Numbered from the stretch's first letter, positions 45,971 through 58,873 are shown. The stretch: DNA of 64,000 nucleotides from Conoideocrella luteorostrata (GCA_032433595.1 JASWJB010000160.1:30718-94717), one strand, 5' to 3'. Notes: a model not told the origin generated them from the letters alone. Made by a program: numbers and translations.

Positions 45971-47692
45971 TCTTATCATGCGGCCCATAGTAGTTTCTGG
46001 TCTCCCTCAACATCATATCCACAGCCCCGTATTCGGCTATAGTAGGTTGTTAACGACAAATTGCAATCTAAGTCGGCGTCGTGCGAGACCATATTGGTGT
46101 CGTCTACTGCAGGGATCCCGGCCTCAGCTCACATCGTATTGGTGTCACTCGTTTAGCAGACCATGCTTTAGCCGCCGAACATAGGACGCCGAACACTTGA
46201 GGAATTAGCCTTCGAGCAGACCTGTCAAGATACAAAAGCGACGGAAGAGTTTGGGGCTCAAGGTGTGTGTGTCAAGTGTAGCGAACTGTGAATAGATTTC
46301 TGGCTGCGCCATCTAGTGACAACCCTCTGGGCGAAGAATATCCCGATCTTGATCCTGATCCTGCAGCTGGCCATTCGTTTAGCCCGCTAACTGGGGTCGT
46401 AACAAATATCCACACATATAACACTAAATCTAGCCGGCTAATTGTATCTAATAGAGCAGAAAACTACTAAGTGTTTATTATCTTGTTACCCTAACTAGCT
46501 TCAGGCGCTGTCGGGACTGCATCGCAGTAGTCGTTGGCACCAAGTATATTATTATTTATTATGCAACTATCGCAGTTTTGTTGATATATGATATATCCAT
46601 TATTACCGCAAAAGAAAAGCGATCCTAGCTTAATAACTTCAGTCTCCATCATATCCGCGCGGTTAAATGCATCTGATATTTTGCTATCATAGTTCTCTGT
46701 GGGGAATAAGGCTAATAATAGACATTAAATGTTAAGAAATAGTAACGCAGTGTATTTTTCAAGGAGGTTCTTTCCACAGAAGTGATAGTCCTCACGACAC
46801 TTATCATCTGCGACAGCCAATCGAGCTATGCAGGCCGCGACAAATACGATGATTGGAGAAAGTCGTGCCATCTTCAGAGCTCAAGATTTTCAACTTTAGA
46901 CAAACACGATTTCCAAAATTTGACGGAGGGTTGCTATTTAAAGAGATGTTATAAGAGTGGTGTAGAAGACAGAAATAATATTGTAATAAAAGGACAAGAG
47001 TTAAAATGCTCTAATTGATAGAGCACAGATCCTAGTATAAATTTATCCTACTTGTAATTTTTGTCAAACATCTAAGTGTATGGCGGAGTAGCCCAGGGGT
47101 TGTTGGGTTATCCCTGTGTGCGTGCGTGCGGCTAGACTTAAGAGTAAGTGCAAGGTGCAGTACAAGCAGCTGCTTGTACTGGTGAAACTTTTGAGGTTTA
47201 TTGGTGTAGTGGGCACAGCTTCCTATTGCATTACACTAAGTTAATATAACAGATTATAATAGTGCTGTCTATAATATAGTGTAATAATACAAGAATAATC
47301 TATTTACTCTATAATACCCGCATGAGAGTTAGGCTATTCCTTTGAGCTGTCGCAAATTTTTCAATTATGATTTAAATATTTTTTGTTGTCCCTGATGAAC
47401 TCACCTGATGATAAACAAACATATTAAATGCCGGCTGCACCGTGCCGGAGGATATTAACTAATAATACTAGTTAACAGATATTACTAATAATTACTTTAG
47501 TTTAAAAGTATATAGCAGTTACAGGCATTTTTAGTTTAGCATCTGCTAATTTACGTTTGTGATATTATTGCCAGGGTTGTCGGCAAATTAATATATCTTA
47601 CTATATTAGCAAGATTATAGTGGACTAGTGGATACCAAGGCTAGACTCCTATATAATAAATCTTAATAGTAATAATACTATTAATGTGCCAG

Positions 47693-47812
47693 ACATCAGG
47701 CCATTGGATCACACGTCAGGCTACTAAATAACACATCATGCCACTAGATTATACAATATACTATTAGATTACACATCAAGTTACTCGATCAGACACCAAG
47801 ATATTACACTAA
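47693..47812. repeat. Six-copy degenerate 20-bp tandem repeat
   Basis: Six consecutive 20-bp units start at 47693, 47713, 47733, 47753, 47773 and 47793, with an approximate consensus ACATCAGGCTACTAGATTAC. Copies differ at several positions, so the array is old. Confidence 0.75.
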
Positions 47813-47920
47813 GTGTTTGGGCACTGTACAAATACTTTACTACTATACTATATTAACAATTAATCTGCGTTCTACGAGCCAAAGCCCTCAATTAAATTTA
47901 CGAATCCTAATGCACCTACT

Positions 47921-49533
47921 GTGCCGTTAAGCTTTAAGGAACTAATTAAATACAATGTATTTGCTTTTTTTCTTCTTCTGTCTTGTGTGGCATCTCATCT
48001 CCAGATGCCGCACGGTAGAAATCTTTCAACTCTGCTTAGCAGTCGGTCTTCCTCGGAAATCTATATTGTATTTATGAAAACTGATGACCAAAGAGCGCTC
48101 CAAAACGTTATCTCTTCTCTTACTACTACGCCGTCTTATGTATACACTTCAGACCCTTGTGGATTTTCAGCCGCTTTAACAGAAAATCAGGTGCAGAGGC
48201 TTAAAAAACACCCTGCTGTAAGTTTTGCAAAGTACGGAGCGCACTAAGGGCATTTACTTAAGAAATTTAGGTGCGATTGGTTGAGCGAAACGAAATGCTG
48301 AAGATTCCAAATCTTACAGAGAATTCTCCCCCGGATGGCCAAGGCAGCCATAGGATAAAGAGAAGTCACTTACCTGCGGAATCTTATAATAATAATCAAA
48401 ATATCACCAGCCAGCTTACTAAACGATTATCTACCGCCCAGAGTTTTGATCGCCGGGGAATATTTAGTACGTCAAAAACGTATCCCGGACCAGAGCTTGT
48501 TGAGTTGGACCAAGATATGATAATGCAAAAGAAGGCCCCCTGGAACTTGGATAGAATCTCGCACGACCCTTCACACTGGGGCGATTCCTATGTTTATCAC
48601 AAGAGCGCTGGCACTGGGACTTGTGTTTACCTTCTGGATACAGGAATAGAAGCTGATCATCCCGTGAGTTTTAAATCCTACTACTTTTCAAATTATTGGT
48701 ACTAATTCTGCAAAAAAATTCTGCAAAAAAATAGAAGTTTGAGGGTCGAGCCACAATTATAAAGACCTTTTATACAGATAAGGATTTTTTCCGCGGCTCT
48801 GGCACTTTCTTAGCTGGAGTGATTGGCTCTAGGACGTATGGTGTGGCGAAAAAGACGACCTTGCTTGTTGTCAAAATTGTTTCTCGATTTGGCTTGTCTA
48901 CTTCGTAAGTCCTTGCGTGTGCATATATTGAACCTGGGGCTGGCTCATGGATCAAATGGCGGGCAATGAGCCTGCTTTATACTTTACTAACTTCTCCCAA
49001 GTGCGATATATCTCGCGGGCCTGGACTTTATTAAGAAGGATGCACCCTCTCGGCATTGCCCGAACGGAATTGTTGTTAGCATATCACTTATGGAGATACG
49101 GAGCAGATCGTTAGATATAGCTGCTGAAGGACTTGTGAGAGCAGGCTTCTTCGTAACATCTCCGGCAGGGTTTCCACGTTCTTCTAAAAATCAATGGTCT
49201 CCGTCTGCTGCGTCTGGAGTCTGCACTGTAGCAGCCACCAATAAAAAAATGGGATTAGCTTGGTATGAGAGCTATGGCCCTGAGGTCGATCTCCTTGCCC
49301 CCGGAGGCTCCGTTCCAAGCGTAAAGCCACGCAGCCGCCGCCCTAGATGGGCCTCAAACGTCTCAGTAGCTTCTGCTCATGTGGCTGGCTTAGGTGCCTA
49401 CCTCCTTGGACGAGGAGAAAATGTAAAGGACCTTTGCGAGACGATGCGCAAGATGGGTTTCCGCGATATTATTAAATCAAGGCGTATTGAAGCTAAAAGT
49501 AACATATTTGTTAACAATGGAAATAAGAGCTAA
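47921..49533 (+). pseudogene. S8 subtilase (proteinase-K-like) homologue without catalytic His
   Basis: Likely exons 47921-48217, 48271-48663, 48735-48904 and 49002-49533; all joins keep frame with normal splice sites. An I9 propeptide (RLKKHPAVRLVERN across intron 1) and a subtilase domain are clear. The catalytic Asp is kept in LLDTGIEADHP and the Ser in SVASAHVAGLGAYLLG. The His motif GHGTH has become GSGTF, so both His are lost. The region of the oxyanion Asn (AAGN) reads SPAGF, and GTSMA reads NVSVA. A hydrophobic signal-like segment (FAFFLLLSCVASHLQ) has no in-frame ATG before it: 47921 is a GTG and the first ATG is 48003. It is either an expressed pseudoprotease or a recently silenced gene; it is placed here as a pseudogene because activity looks impossible and the start is missing. 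Confidence 0.75.
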
Positions 49534-50563
49534 GTTGCTAAGCTTTACAAGCTAGACTAGCCGAAGCTAACGTGTTCACTTAAACCCTAATTTAACTCCG
49601 TCTAGCCTTACCTTATGCTTTCATAGAGAGCTTACTTTCACAGTGAAGTTCTGTTAACGTTCATAGTGCTTTCTCTACACTAGCTAGGCTAATAGCTACG
49701 TATAGTACGCGTTTAAGCATATACTTAATTGCCTCACAAGGCTATTTAAGCTCATCTATGAATGTCTTACTTGTAAAGCACCTTATTAAAGTAAATTACC
49801 CTTGTATGCTCCCACGGAGCACCAAGCCCCAACCCAGCGCATTAAAAACGGTAGAGGCGGCTGAGATGGACGAGATAGCAAAGACACTACGACATGACAT
49901 TCCGCGAGTTATATACAAGAGGTTTACTGCAGTAAAGGGAGCTTAGTATGAGGTACAGCCTCGCGGTGGTAAAAAGGCGAATTAAAAGTATTGGAAGGCG
50001 ATTTTGGGATTTTTGTGATTTGTGACTAAATGTACTTGACATGAAGATAGCTGATAATTTATGATGTTACTCGGTGACTTAGGTACGAAGAACAATCATT
50101 CGATTGCAGACGCTTTCTCGAGAATCATGACGGAATTTTTGACCAAGGCGGCATAAGGTGTTCAAAATATAGAATTCTGGCGCTTTTCTGGGGAGACGCG
50201 CTTTTCCAGAAAATATCCAGTCACGAGAATGTAGCTTCATTTTATAACTTAACCTAGGTTTTCAAAAACCTTTTTATGCTAAATTAGCCAAATTAATTTG
50301 CAATTATACAAACTAAATAGTAACTACTTTCTCCGCTAGAAAATACACCTAGTATTTGTTACGTGCTGGGTTCGTCTAGCAGGATGCTAGATTCTGCACG
50401 TGTGTCGTCGATATTAGTTTATATAGTAGATAGCCACCTATCTACGTAGGCCGAACTTTCAGTCGAACGAGCATAGGCTCTTTCCAATTGTCATCATAGC
50501 CCTGAGCTTGGTCCAATCCACCGCACGGTCAGGGTCAACGGAAATATTAGAAGCCATTCCTCT
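49534..50563. other. AT-rich intergenic stretch
   Basis: About 1 kb between the protease homologue and the P450 relic. Small frames at 49758-49946 (plus) and about 50467-50553 (minus) have no recognisable motif. No gene is supported. Confidence 0.4.
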
Positions 50564-51724
50564 TCAAAAGTAGGTTTCGGAAGACGGGAGAAGCGAAGAC
50601 AGGAGGGCTCCACGTACACCTTCAGGGAGATAATAACTAGCGCAGGTCTCACTCCCGAAACGTTGACGTATGACGTTTTCCAGAGTTGCCAGTTTGTCCG
50701 GTTTCTGCTTCAGGAATGGCGTCATGAAATCAGAGCGGTCTGTCTGTAGGTTAAGCCGACGGTTAATCTTCTCGTTAGCGAATTCAGCGTGCTGTCTCTG
50801 CATATCCATGACGCTCTTTGGCAAAAGGCTTTCCATGACGCTAGCGATCCACGGGTAGAGTCTGGTCGATGCGGCGAATACGTTTCCCTTGAGGAAATTG
50901 AACAGGGTTCTCACCCAGGGGGTGATAGTCACTTTTCGGCAAACATCCAAAGGGTTCGCCAATTGCAAGGTCTCCAATGATACCTATGGTAAAGAAGTTG
51001 ATCCAGTCGGTCATGTCAGCTAATGCATCTCTACCTCACGTCCCGGGGGCGGAGGCCATGTTGCGCAGGCGAGAAATGAATAGATCCGCAAAGCCTTCAA
51101 TCGTTGGCCGTTGGTTAACTAACGCTGCCTCTTTGAAAGACTCGCCAAGATATTTTCTCATCCTTGCATGTACTTTGGCATCGGTCGTGGTGACGATATT
51201 TTGGGGCCCCATTTGGAGCTATTTAGTTGTGGAGTTGGTACATCGTATTGGCAGCAGCCAGAGACGGAAGGGTCACAAATTTTATGCTAACATGCCGATG
51301 TGCCATGTTGGATCTTTGGAGGCCTCCTTGTGGCCAGGTCGATACTCATATATATCTCTCCAGGTTTCGACCGTGGCAAAAGAAATGTCATTAGGACCGA
51401 CCCGAACAGCTTCACCATATTTGTCATGTATCTCTGCATGATCCTTGATCAGTGTGCCGGTCAGAAGACCTTTAATGTAAGGCACATAAGATGCCGGCCA
51501 CAACTTCGGGCCAGAAAATTTGGAGAGCGGGTGAAAATAGATGTTGCGAACAATGGCGCCAATTGGATACTATGTATCGAGTTAGTACGCGATGCAAACT
51601 TATTAAGAAGAGCGCCATGTCGACGCGAGAGAGATCCTACGAGGAGCAAGAGGCCAGCGGTGACGACAAGCTTCAAAGGGAAGCCGGTTGCGACAGCCCC
51701 GGCTGATAGTTGGAAGACACTCAT
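50564..51724 (-). pseudogene. Truncated cytochrome P450 pseudogene
   Basis: The N-terminal half of a fungal P450 is readable on the minus strand. Exon 1 (51724-51641) is a membrane anchor starting MSVFQLSAGAVA. A clean intron with a perfect TACTAAC branch point is followed by NIYFHPLSKFSGPKLWPAS and KYGEAVRVGPNDISF. Then come ARMRKYLGESFKEAALVNQ and MTDWINFFTIGIIGDLAIG. Lesions are clear: a stop after MASAPGT near 51040, a +1 frameshift in a run of five Cs near 50930 (GDLAIGEPFG in one frame, WVRTLFNFLKG in the next), and loss of frame after the GSET segment of helix I. The ExxR and heme-cysteine regions are missing, so no enzyme can be made. Confidence 0.82.
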
Positions 51725-52511
51725 TTCTGGCGGTAGATGGTCCTTCAGCGTACGTTTATGAGCAGCATCTTTCAGTGAGGAGACGAGGACCATGGCTACA
51801 GACGGAGCACCTCCGTACTCTGACTTGTTCCCAGTCAAAAAGGCGTCCCCGACCCCCGCACACTTTTGACGTTAACGGAATGGAATGGCGTGGCAGTGCG
51901 GAGAAGGAATTGAAGAAAAACTTAGACCGAGTTTAACCCCAACTTCTTCCCGCCCGCGCCCACGAGGGGAGAATATCATTCCGTATTGGGGAGTCAACAT
52001 TCTTTATCATGGCAATACCGGAGATCGCTCGAGACTTCACCACGGGAGCAGCCGTCCCCGTCGGCGACATTCTTCACGCTGTCCAACAAGAGGTGCGCTC
52101 ATGCCTTAATGCATCAGTGCCCTTTCCTCGTGGATTCGAATTCCGGTCCCGTGCTGTGAACTCATCCAACGGCCAGCCCTGCACATAACGCGGCAGACGA
52201 AAAAGGAAAACAGAAAAGCCGGTACGGCTCTGCGCCAGCCAATGTAAACAGCTCTTTAAACCGGAATAGTACCCTCCCCGGGGAACGGGGAAAACGAAAT
52301 CTGGAGGAAGAGAACGGGATTTTCCTCGACTGTACGGCGGGTCACTGGCTGCCGGTAGTAGCGGCTAGTGGGGCCGATAGTAGCTTCTGCTTGGTCGTCA
52401 CCCGCGATATTTCTCTTTTCTTGGGTTTTAAGATATTTATCATTTTACGACGCATCTGCCAGCTCACCACCAACTTCATCAGCAGCGGGCCAGCCCCTAA
52501 ACCGCCCCGAG
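51725..52511. other. Upstream region of SURF1
   Basis: About 790 bases between the P450 relic and the SURF1 start; presumably the SURF1 promoter. No gene was recognised. Confidence 0.45.
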
Positions 52512-53665
52512 ATGAACAGCCCAAGGGTTCTTCCGGCCCAGGCACACGCCCTCATACGCAGTCTCCGCACAGCCAAACTCCCACAACGACTATCGCAACA
52601 ACACAAAGCACCGCGGCCGCCGCCATCACCCCGACGCGTCTTCACCACCTCACCTACCTTCTACCAAGCCAAACAGCCCGCCGACACACCCAACTTCCAA
52701 TCCATCCTCGACACGCCCCCGCAAATCGTCCGGGCCGGCCGCTCCAAGCACGGCGCCGGCATTATCCTCCTCGCCCTAATCCCCATCACAGCCTTCGCCC
52801 TCGGCACATGGCAGGTCCAGCGGCTCGGCTGGAAGACAGATCTGATCGCCAAGTTCGAGGACCGACTTGTGCGCGAACCCCTCCCGCTGCCGCCGACCAT
52901 TGACCCCTCGGCCATCCACGACTTTGACTACCGCCGCGTCTATGCCACGGGCCATTTCAGACATGACCAGGAGATGCTGATCGGGCCGAGAATGAGGGAC
53001 GGCAAGGACGGATACATGGTCGTCACACCGCTGGAAAGGGCCCACGGCGGCACCACTATTCTAGTCAACAGAGGCTGGATCAGCAAAGCCCATCGGGATC
53101 AGAAGTCCCGACCTTATAGTCTGCCCACGGGTCAGGTCACGGTGGAGGGCCTGCTGCGGGAGCCTTGGAAGAAGAACATGTTTACTCCCGTCAATCGGCC
53201 GGACAAAGGGGAATTTTACTTCCCAGACGTGAAGGAAATGGCTGCTCTGACAGGCAGTCAAGCAGTTTGGGTGGAAGTAACAATGGGTATGTCTATCTGC
53301 GATTAATACCACCACTATCAAGAATCTGCCCTGCCCTGGTCGTGGAAAAAAAAGACTTGCATGCTGACCCAGATGTGCTCTAGAACCGGAATACATGAGA
53401 ATGATGGATTTTGAAGCAAAAGGTATTCCATATGGCCGACCAGCCGAGGTCAATTTGAGAAATAATCACGCTCAGTATATATTTACATGGTATGTTTGAC
53501 ACGCCTCTGGAAAAGGGTTTATTAATATATCATATCGTCATTCATCGTTAACTCTACAATACTAGGTACGGATTGTCTGTAGCTACGGCTATTATGCTGT
53601 ACATGGTCTTGAAAAAGCCGTCCTCCAGCATCACGCGCCGCGTGCAAGCTAGCAAAAATTTGTAA
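52512..53665 (+). CDS. SHY1: SURF1/Shy1 cytochrome c oxidase assembly factor
   Basis: Exons 52512-53286, 53384-53489 and 53566-53665 (326 aa). An Arg-rich, acid-poor mitochondrial presequence is followed by the first membrane segment (IILLALIPITAFALGTWQVQR). The conserved intermembrane-space domain has FDYRRVYATGHF, ILVNRGWISKAHR and a GxFYFPDV-like segment. NNHAQYIFTWYGLSVATA leads into the second membrane segment. This two-membrane-span layout is diagnostic for SURF1, which helps insert heme into the Cox1 subunit of complex IV in the inner membrane. The ATG at 52512 was chosen because it precedes the presequence and upstream in-frame starts are non-ATG. It is convergent with the CENP-T gene, with only 78 bases between the stops. 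Confidence 0.93.
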
Positions 53666-53743
53666 CATCTGTACATGTTCAGGAACCAGCCAAAAACACC
53701 AATTTGTCACATTATATATACTGTAAGATGAACCACAAGATCG

Positions 53744-55506
53744 TCATGAGCTCTGAGTCCACGTAACTTCGGAGCTCTCTTCTGTTTCCTCTTCATCCTG
53801 CCGCCTCCGCTTGCGAGGTATCTTTCCTCCGACCGGAGCCGTCATCTTCAACTCTTGAAGCAACTCTCGCGGCAAATAACGCTGTGCAAGGGAGAACATG
53901 GTAGCATCAGATGTGATCTGGCGTTGTCTGTACGTTATTAGACTATAGACGAGGAATATATTGAGATTGATACCCCCGGAATTGCATGTGTACGTACCGT
54001 CTCATCAGAGTAGCTACGTCGCTCTCTTCAATGATCTTACGAGCCGCATGGTTTGCGTACGCTCCTAGATCGTCGCCTAGCTGCTCAAAAAACCATTCGG
54101 ATGCTTGGGTCAAAGCGGTTACAGTATCCGTAGACACGCGAGGGTTGCTCAGACCGGACGAATGAAGAGCTGTTTGCGCTACTCTTTTCACGAAGGAGGG
54201 CGGTAGAGGCGGGTATTCTATGCCGTATTTCGATATTCGTCGTTGGCGTTTCTTCGGCATTAGCCGCTGTCGTGGTTTTACGGCCGACGATGGTTCGCCT
54301 GTTATACTCTCGTCGGTGGGTTCTGCTCCCCCATCTGCTTCTTCCTGTTCCTCAGCTGCCATCCTGTCTTCTCTCGCAAAATGGGCGTCGTCTGCTTCAT
54401 CTAACACCGGGTCGGGATCTCTGTCATCGTAGGTATCTAGATCATCGCCGCCAACCTTGCCAACCGTGCTTCCTAATGTGACATCGCCGAGGCCTGCTGT
54501 ATTTGCAGCATTGTAAGCGCTTGCCTCCACCACTGACCTCTCCTGGAAGGGAGACGTATCACCGCCATCTACTCGTGGTTCAGACATCACAAAATCCGTT
54601 TGATCAGCTACATCTGCAGGGATCTCGAGTCCAAAGTCACTTTCACGTTGACCCAGAGTCGTCCTCCTGTCGTCCATGTCAATCCTGCCAACTTTATTAG
54701 TAACTAGTTTTGACAACAGTAGCATTGGTGCCTTACCGATTCAGTGTAGTATCAGCTGCGGCATATGCCCCAGCCTGTATTCTTTCCACAAACCCGGGGA
54801 AAAAGTCCGACTGCCGGCCATCGATCTCTGTATAATCGTCACTGGGGAAGGCATCGGTGTCACGCCTGCTTCCGAGACTGAAACCAGAGAGTCTGCCTGG
54901 GTTATCAGGGCGTTCTCGCCTGGGTAGTTCGACGTTGAGTATTGTATTCGTATCGTCCTCCAGGCCGGTGGATAAAGGAGGAACCAGCTCAGAGTCATCA
55001 TCCTCGTCAATAGGCAGAGACAGTCGAGGCGGTTGAATGGGCAGGTCGTCGTCACCGTCCTCAGACTCCTCTAGTACAGACGCAACGGCCGACGATTTGT
55101 CTCGTGGCGACGATGAAGTAATAGGCCTGGTATTTGCCGCCAAAACTTTGCCTAGATTTCGCAAGTCCTCCATAGGCGTTTCTCTTTGTTCCCGGAGACT
55201 CAGCCGCCGAGCTCTTCCTGGAGTGAGCAGGGCGGTGCGCCGTTGGTCGAGCGCCCTACGCGCGGCCACGGCATGAGGTGTAGGGGCATTGTCGCGACGT
55301 CCACCGGAGGCAGACACACCACGTCGAACTGAGTTGAGGAGATCTCGAGCCGAACTCCGATCGAGGGGTGTGCGAAGAGCAGATGGATGCGATGACGGCG
55401 GTTCGGCACTAACAGCGCGCCGATTGACGGGCGTCCGCGCTGGTGCTGGAGTTCTTGACGGAGTCTTGGTGCGCGAGGAGTTTGCATCAGATGGTGACGA
55501 ATCCAT
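53744..55506 (-). CDS. CENP-T-like inner-kinetochore histone-fold protein
   Basis: Exons on the minus strand: 55506-54737, 54684-53998 and 53927-53744 (546 aa; the sum is a multiple of three). The N-terminal two thirds are disordered: Ser/Pro/Thr- and Arg-rich with TP sites, then acidic. The C-terminal part carries a histone fold: PPLPPSFVKRVAQTALHSSG, TDTVTALTQASEWFFEQLGD, NHAARKIIEESDVATLMRR, and the closing MFSLAQRYLPRELLQELKM after intron 2. That ending is typical of CENP-T (Cnn1), which pairs with CENP-W at centromeres and recruits the Ndc80 complex through its N-terminus. The start at 55506 (MDSSPSDANSS) is the first ATG in frame. The basic tail RKRRR could aid DNA binding or nuclear import. 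Confidence 0.88.
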
Positions 55507-58500
55507 GCTGGTGGTTGGTGGGGGTGTCGTTGATACTTTTGACGCTGTTGACTTGACGGGCCGAGATGGCCATGCGCTGAGAGCAGCAGCAGCAGTGCGG
55601 TGGTGGTGGTGGGTGGTGCAGATTTGACTTGACTTGGCTTGACTTGCTTTGCCGTGCAGGATCTCGATCCGGAGTAGGTGATGAGTAAAATGAGGTTCCT
55701 TAGGGAAAATAATGAACAATTTTCTTTCTTTCCCCTGTCCCTAGCATGCGTCGAGTCAAAGTTGCCGGCCTCACAAGTCAAGCGGGCCGGGCATGATCTC
55801 GCGTATCGGGATGACGATATTGACGATGAGTGCAGGTCAGGATGGGGGCAGCCCCGGTCAATATTGATGCGTCACCTGCTCCGTAGAAGAGCATGGGTTT
55901 TGTTTGCGACGATCTTCTGCAGGGGCGAGCCGGTTGGTGATAAGTGTTTCGAATTGTCTGTGACGCGACCGTTTGATACCGGAGGTGTGGTCGATGCAAT
56001 ATTCAGCCAAGCCCATGCGAGGGGCAGTTTAGGTATGATATGGCCGGATGGGTAGCGATGGGAACACAGCATGGGACGCGACGCGCAGGGGTGAGCTGCT
56101 GCCAGCCCCGCCGTTGCAGGTCTGGCAGCGGGTCGACGCGACCAGCGACGGCCGGGGCTCGCGGTCCGTCCGGGGCGAGACGGCAGTATAGGAGGAGAGT
56201 TGGCAGGGGCAAGAGTTGTGAATCGCAGAAGGGGCAGCGCAGGTGACTACCTAACTATCCTAGGTAGTTGCCTAGGATGAGGTAGCAGCAAGGGGCAGGG
56301 GCAGTTGAGCAGCTGGAAAGTGGCAAGTCAGGGGCAAAAAGGCTCTGTCGCGGCAGCCGTCTGCGACTCTGTAGTGGCTGGCTGCTGTAACTCCGGACAG
56401 ACTTGCCCGGGACGCAAATCTTGCAACTGCAGGCTGCAGACATGTTGGACAACATTCAACATGACGGACAATACAACATACCTGCATCCTGTAAAACTTG
56501 ACTCCCAAAGCAGACCGGTGCAGGTACAACTGCAACTGCAACTACAACCACAACTACAACTACACCTACACCTTCGGCTTCAGCTCCAGCCACACACACG
56601 CACGCACACACACGCACAAGAGCAATCATGAACAAAACCACTCGGCACAAGTGATCACACATATGTATGTATGTATCTATGCCGCCGCAATTTTAACCAT
56701 GGATCAACCCCCCACAGCGCCACGAGCTTCATGTATGTGGTACTGCAGCCAGTTCATCCATCCAGTAGTGGCTGACCGTGATGACTGCAGGTCTCGGCCG
56801 ACAACTAGTTTGATCCAGAGCAAACACAGACGCAGCAGACGCAGCAGACGCAGGCGCAGGCGCAGGCACTAACTACAGACAGACAAAGAGACGGCGACAC
56901 AGGATGACAGAGACGGGAACGAACTCCAACGGAGATGCACCCTCAGACTCAGGCACAGACACAGACATGGACAGACAGAAACATATACGGAGTACACACA
57001 GGCACGATACTATCCAACATCTGAATATTCCAAGTATTGCATATTTATTGTTGCACTCCGTACCTGGGAAATAATGCTGGCAGAGCTCCTCCCATCCATC
57101 TGCCTCAGGATCCATAGAGTAACATACGCATCGCACATCCGAGACATCTTCGACGCATGTCCCTTGTGCGCCGTGTTTGCTCAAGTTGCCGAGTCATGTG
57201 CATACTCCGTATTATGTTCCATTATTTTCCGCAGGAACTCCGTCCACGCCTAAAGAACCTACAGGTTTTGTGCTAGGTATTGTTGGCTGCCGGGATGCTG
57301 GGCCGTCTCGCTTCCCACTTGGAAAGCCACGCCTGGAAAGTCCCTAAGAAATCCCGGAAGCTTCCTGGAAAATCCATTCACCATCTAGGAGATGGTATGA
57401 TGTTTCGGGGCAGCTTCCAGATGGCAACTAGTCTCTGAAAAGCCGGGTGGCTAGCTCATCGTCACTAGCTGTCCGCGTCTGCGACATGGCTCGACCAGAC
57501 TCAACCAGACTCAACCACACCAGACCAGCCTTCTCCCCAACTATTCCGCACAGAGCCAAGATGTCAAGATGCCAGAATGACCCCATGCTTAGCACACCTG
57601 CAACCTGCAGTCAAGCACGGACTGCCTGGCGTCGACACCATCTCCCCGCAATCTCATCCCAACTTTCCACATCTCTGAGATCACCAATCTTGTGCTTCAT
57701 CTGGGCTCCCGCGCCCCGCGGCATCCCCCCCTGGTCTCGAAATTGCCCAAGGGGCTAGTCAGTCAGACTACGGAGTAGGTGGCTAACCTAAGGATACCAC
57801 AACAGCCACAACAAAAAGACGCTCGTCCAACGGCAAAATAATCTATCACAATATTAATACTACTCACCCACCAGCGCAATGCGGAGTCCCAGTACGGAGT
57901 AGAACAGCCAGCGGGCGAATGGGTGCCGTCAGCAACCCCCGCTCATGCTGTGTAATTATTGCAGAAAGCGTTGGGTTTCATGCGGCGTTGAAGCAGCAAA
58001 CATTCTTGTCTCCTCCCCTTTTATTAAGAGAAATTGAAGGTGAATAATGGGTGGTAGCGGCAACAACACCATCATCATCAGGCTATCTGCCAATCTTCTC
58101 AGCCCTCACACACGTGTACGCTCACGCGAATGTATCCTCATGCGCTCTCCTTGACTCTTGCTGAGGTGCTTGGGCCAATATTGGGCCCTGCCGCCGAAAT
58201 TGCACATGCTGGACAACCCAAAGGCCGAAAAGACCAAAAAATATTAAATTGTATGCCAAAAGCCAATTCGAGTTACCTACATACCATCACACACAGCCTT
58301 GATTGCTCGCAGTGCCTGCAAACATGGTGGTCCTTGTCTTCTCGATTGATGATCGGCCCTCTGGCAGGTCTCCGCAGCTGCCCTTCCAATATCTGTCCGT
58401 ACGCCTCTCTGTACGCCATGATATGCACCTAATATGTGCTCGCTCTCTAGCCTGATGCATGTCCTGTCTTGTATGCCAGACCATACGGCGGAAAATTGCG

Positions 58501-58873
58501 CTGGTGTCCGCCGCGAGTCTACAATACAATGCAGCGGTCCTCGTGTCACCGTGTGAACACGTCGGGCTTGCAGGGTTGGCATGGTCCTGTTCTGCCAAAT
58601 GCTCCATTACGAGCTTGGCCTGACTGGCTCCCTTCTCACCCAGGAGGCGTTTCCTTTACATTACTTTTCCCTGTGTAACTTTAGCTTCAATAGCTTTCCA
58701 CTATACTTTTATACCGGTCCCTCTCCTCCTCTCCTCGATGATACCTTTGCAAGTCAACCGATCCCGTTCTCGTTCAATCAGTCATCTCTTCAATGTCGCC
58801 ACATCATTTTGATTGCTTCTTATCACAAACCTCTTGTTATAATCAAATCAACAAGCTTCCCTTGGTCGACACT
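55507..58873. other. Long intergenic region rich in simple sequence
   Basis: About 3.4 kb without a supported gene. It holds CAACTA-like repeats at 56525-56575, CA/CG dinucleotide-rich sequence at 56588-56620, GCAGAC/GCAGGC repeats at 56828-56868, and TACGGAGTA-type motifs at 56986, 57203, 57769 and 57893. Open frames here are short and repetitive. Confidence 0.5.

Larger units (their letters stand above)
45217..47920. other. AT-rich gene-free stretch
   Basis: About 2.7 kb with no recognisable gene. It has two TACGGAGTA copies (45268, 45634), a strong hairpin at 45929-45970 and a 20-bp tandem repeat at 47693-47812. Base composition becomes markedly AT-rich after about 46500, as in decayed repeat DNA of fungi. 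Confidence 0.5.

Noticed and set aside
46782..47018. 78-codon open frame with several cysteines
   Set aside because: No ATG start, no recognisable domain, AT-rich surroundings.
49758..49946. 62-codon plus-strand open frame near the P450 relic
   Set aside because: Short, no domain match from memory, in decayed AT-rich DNA.
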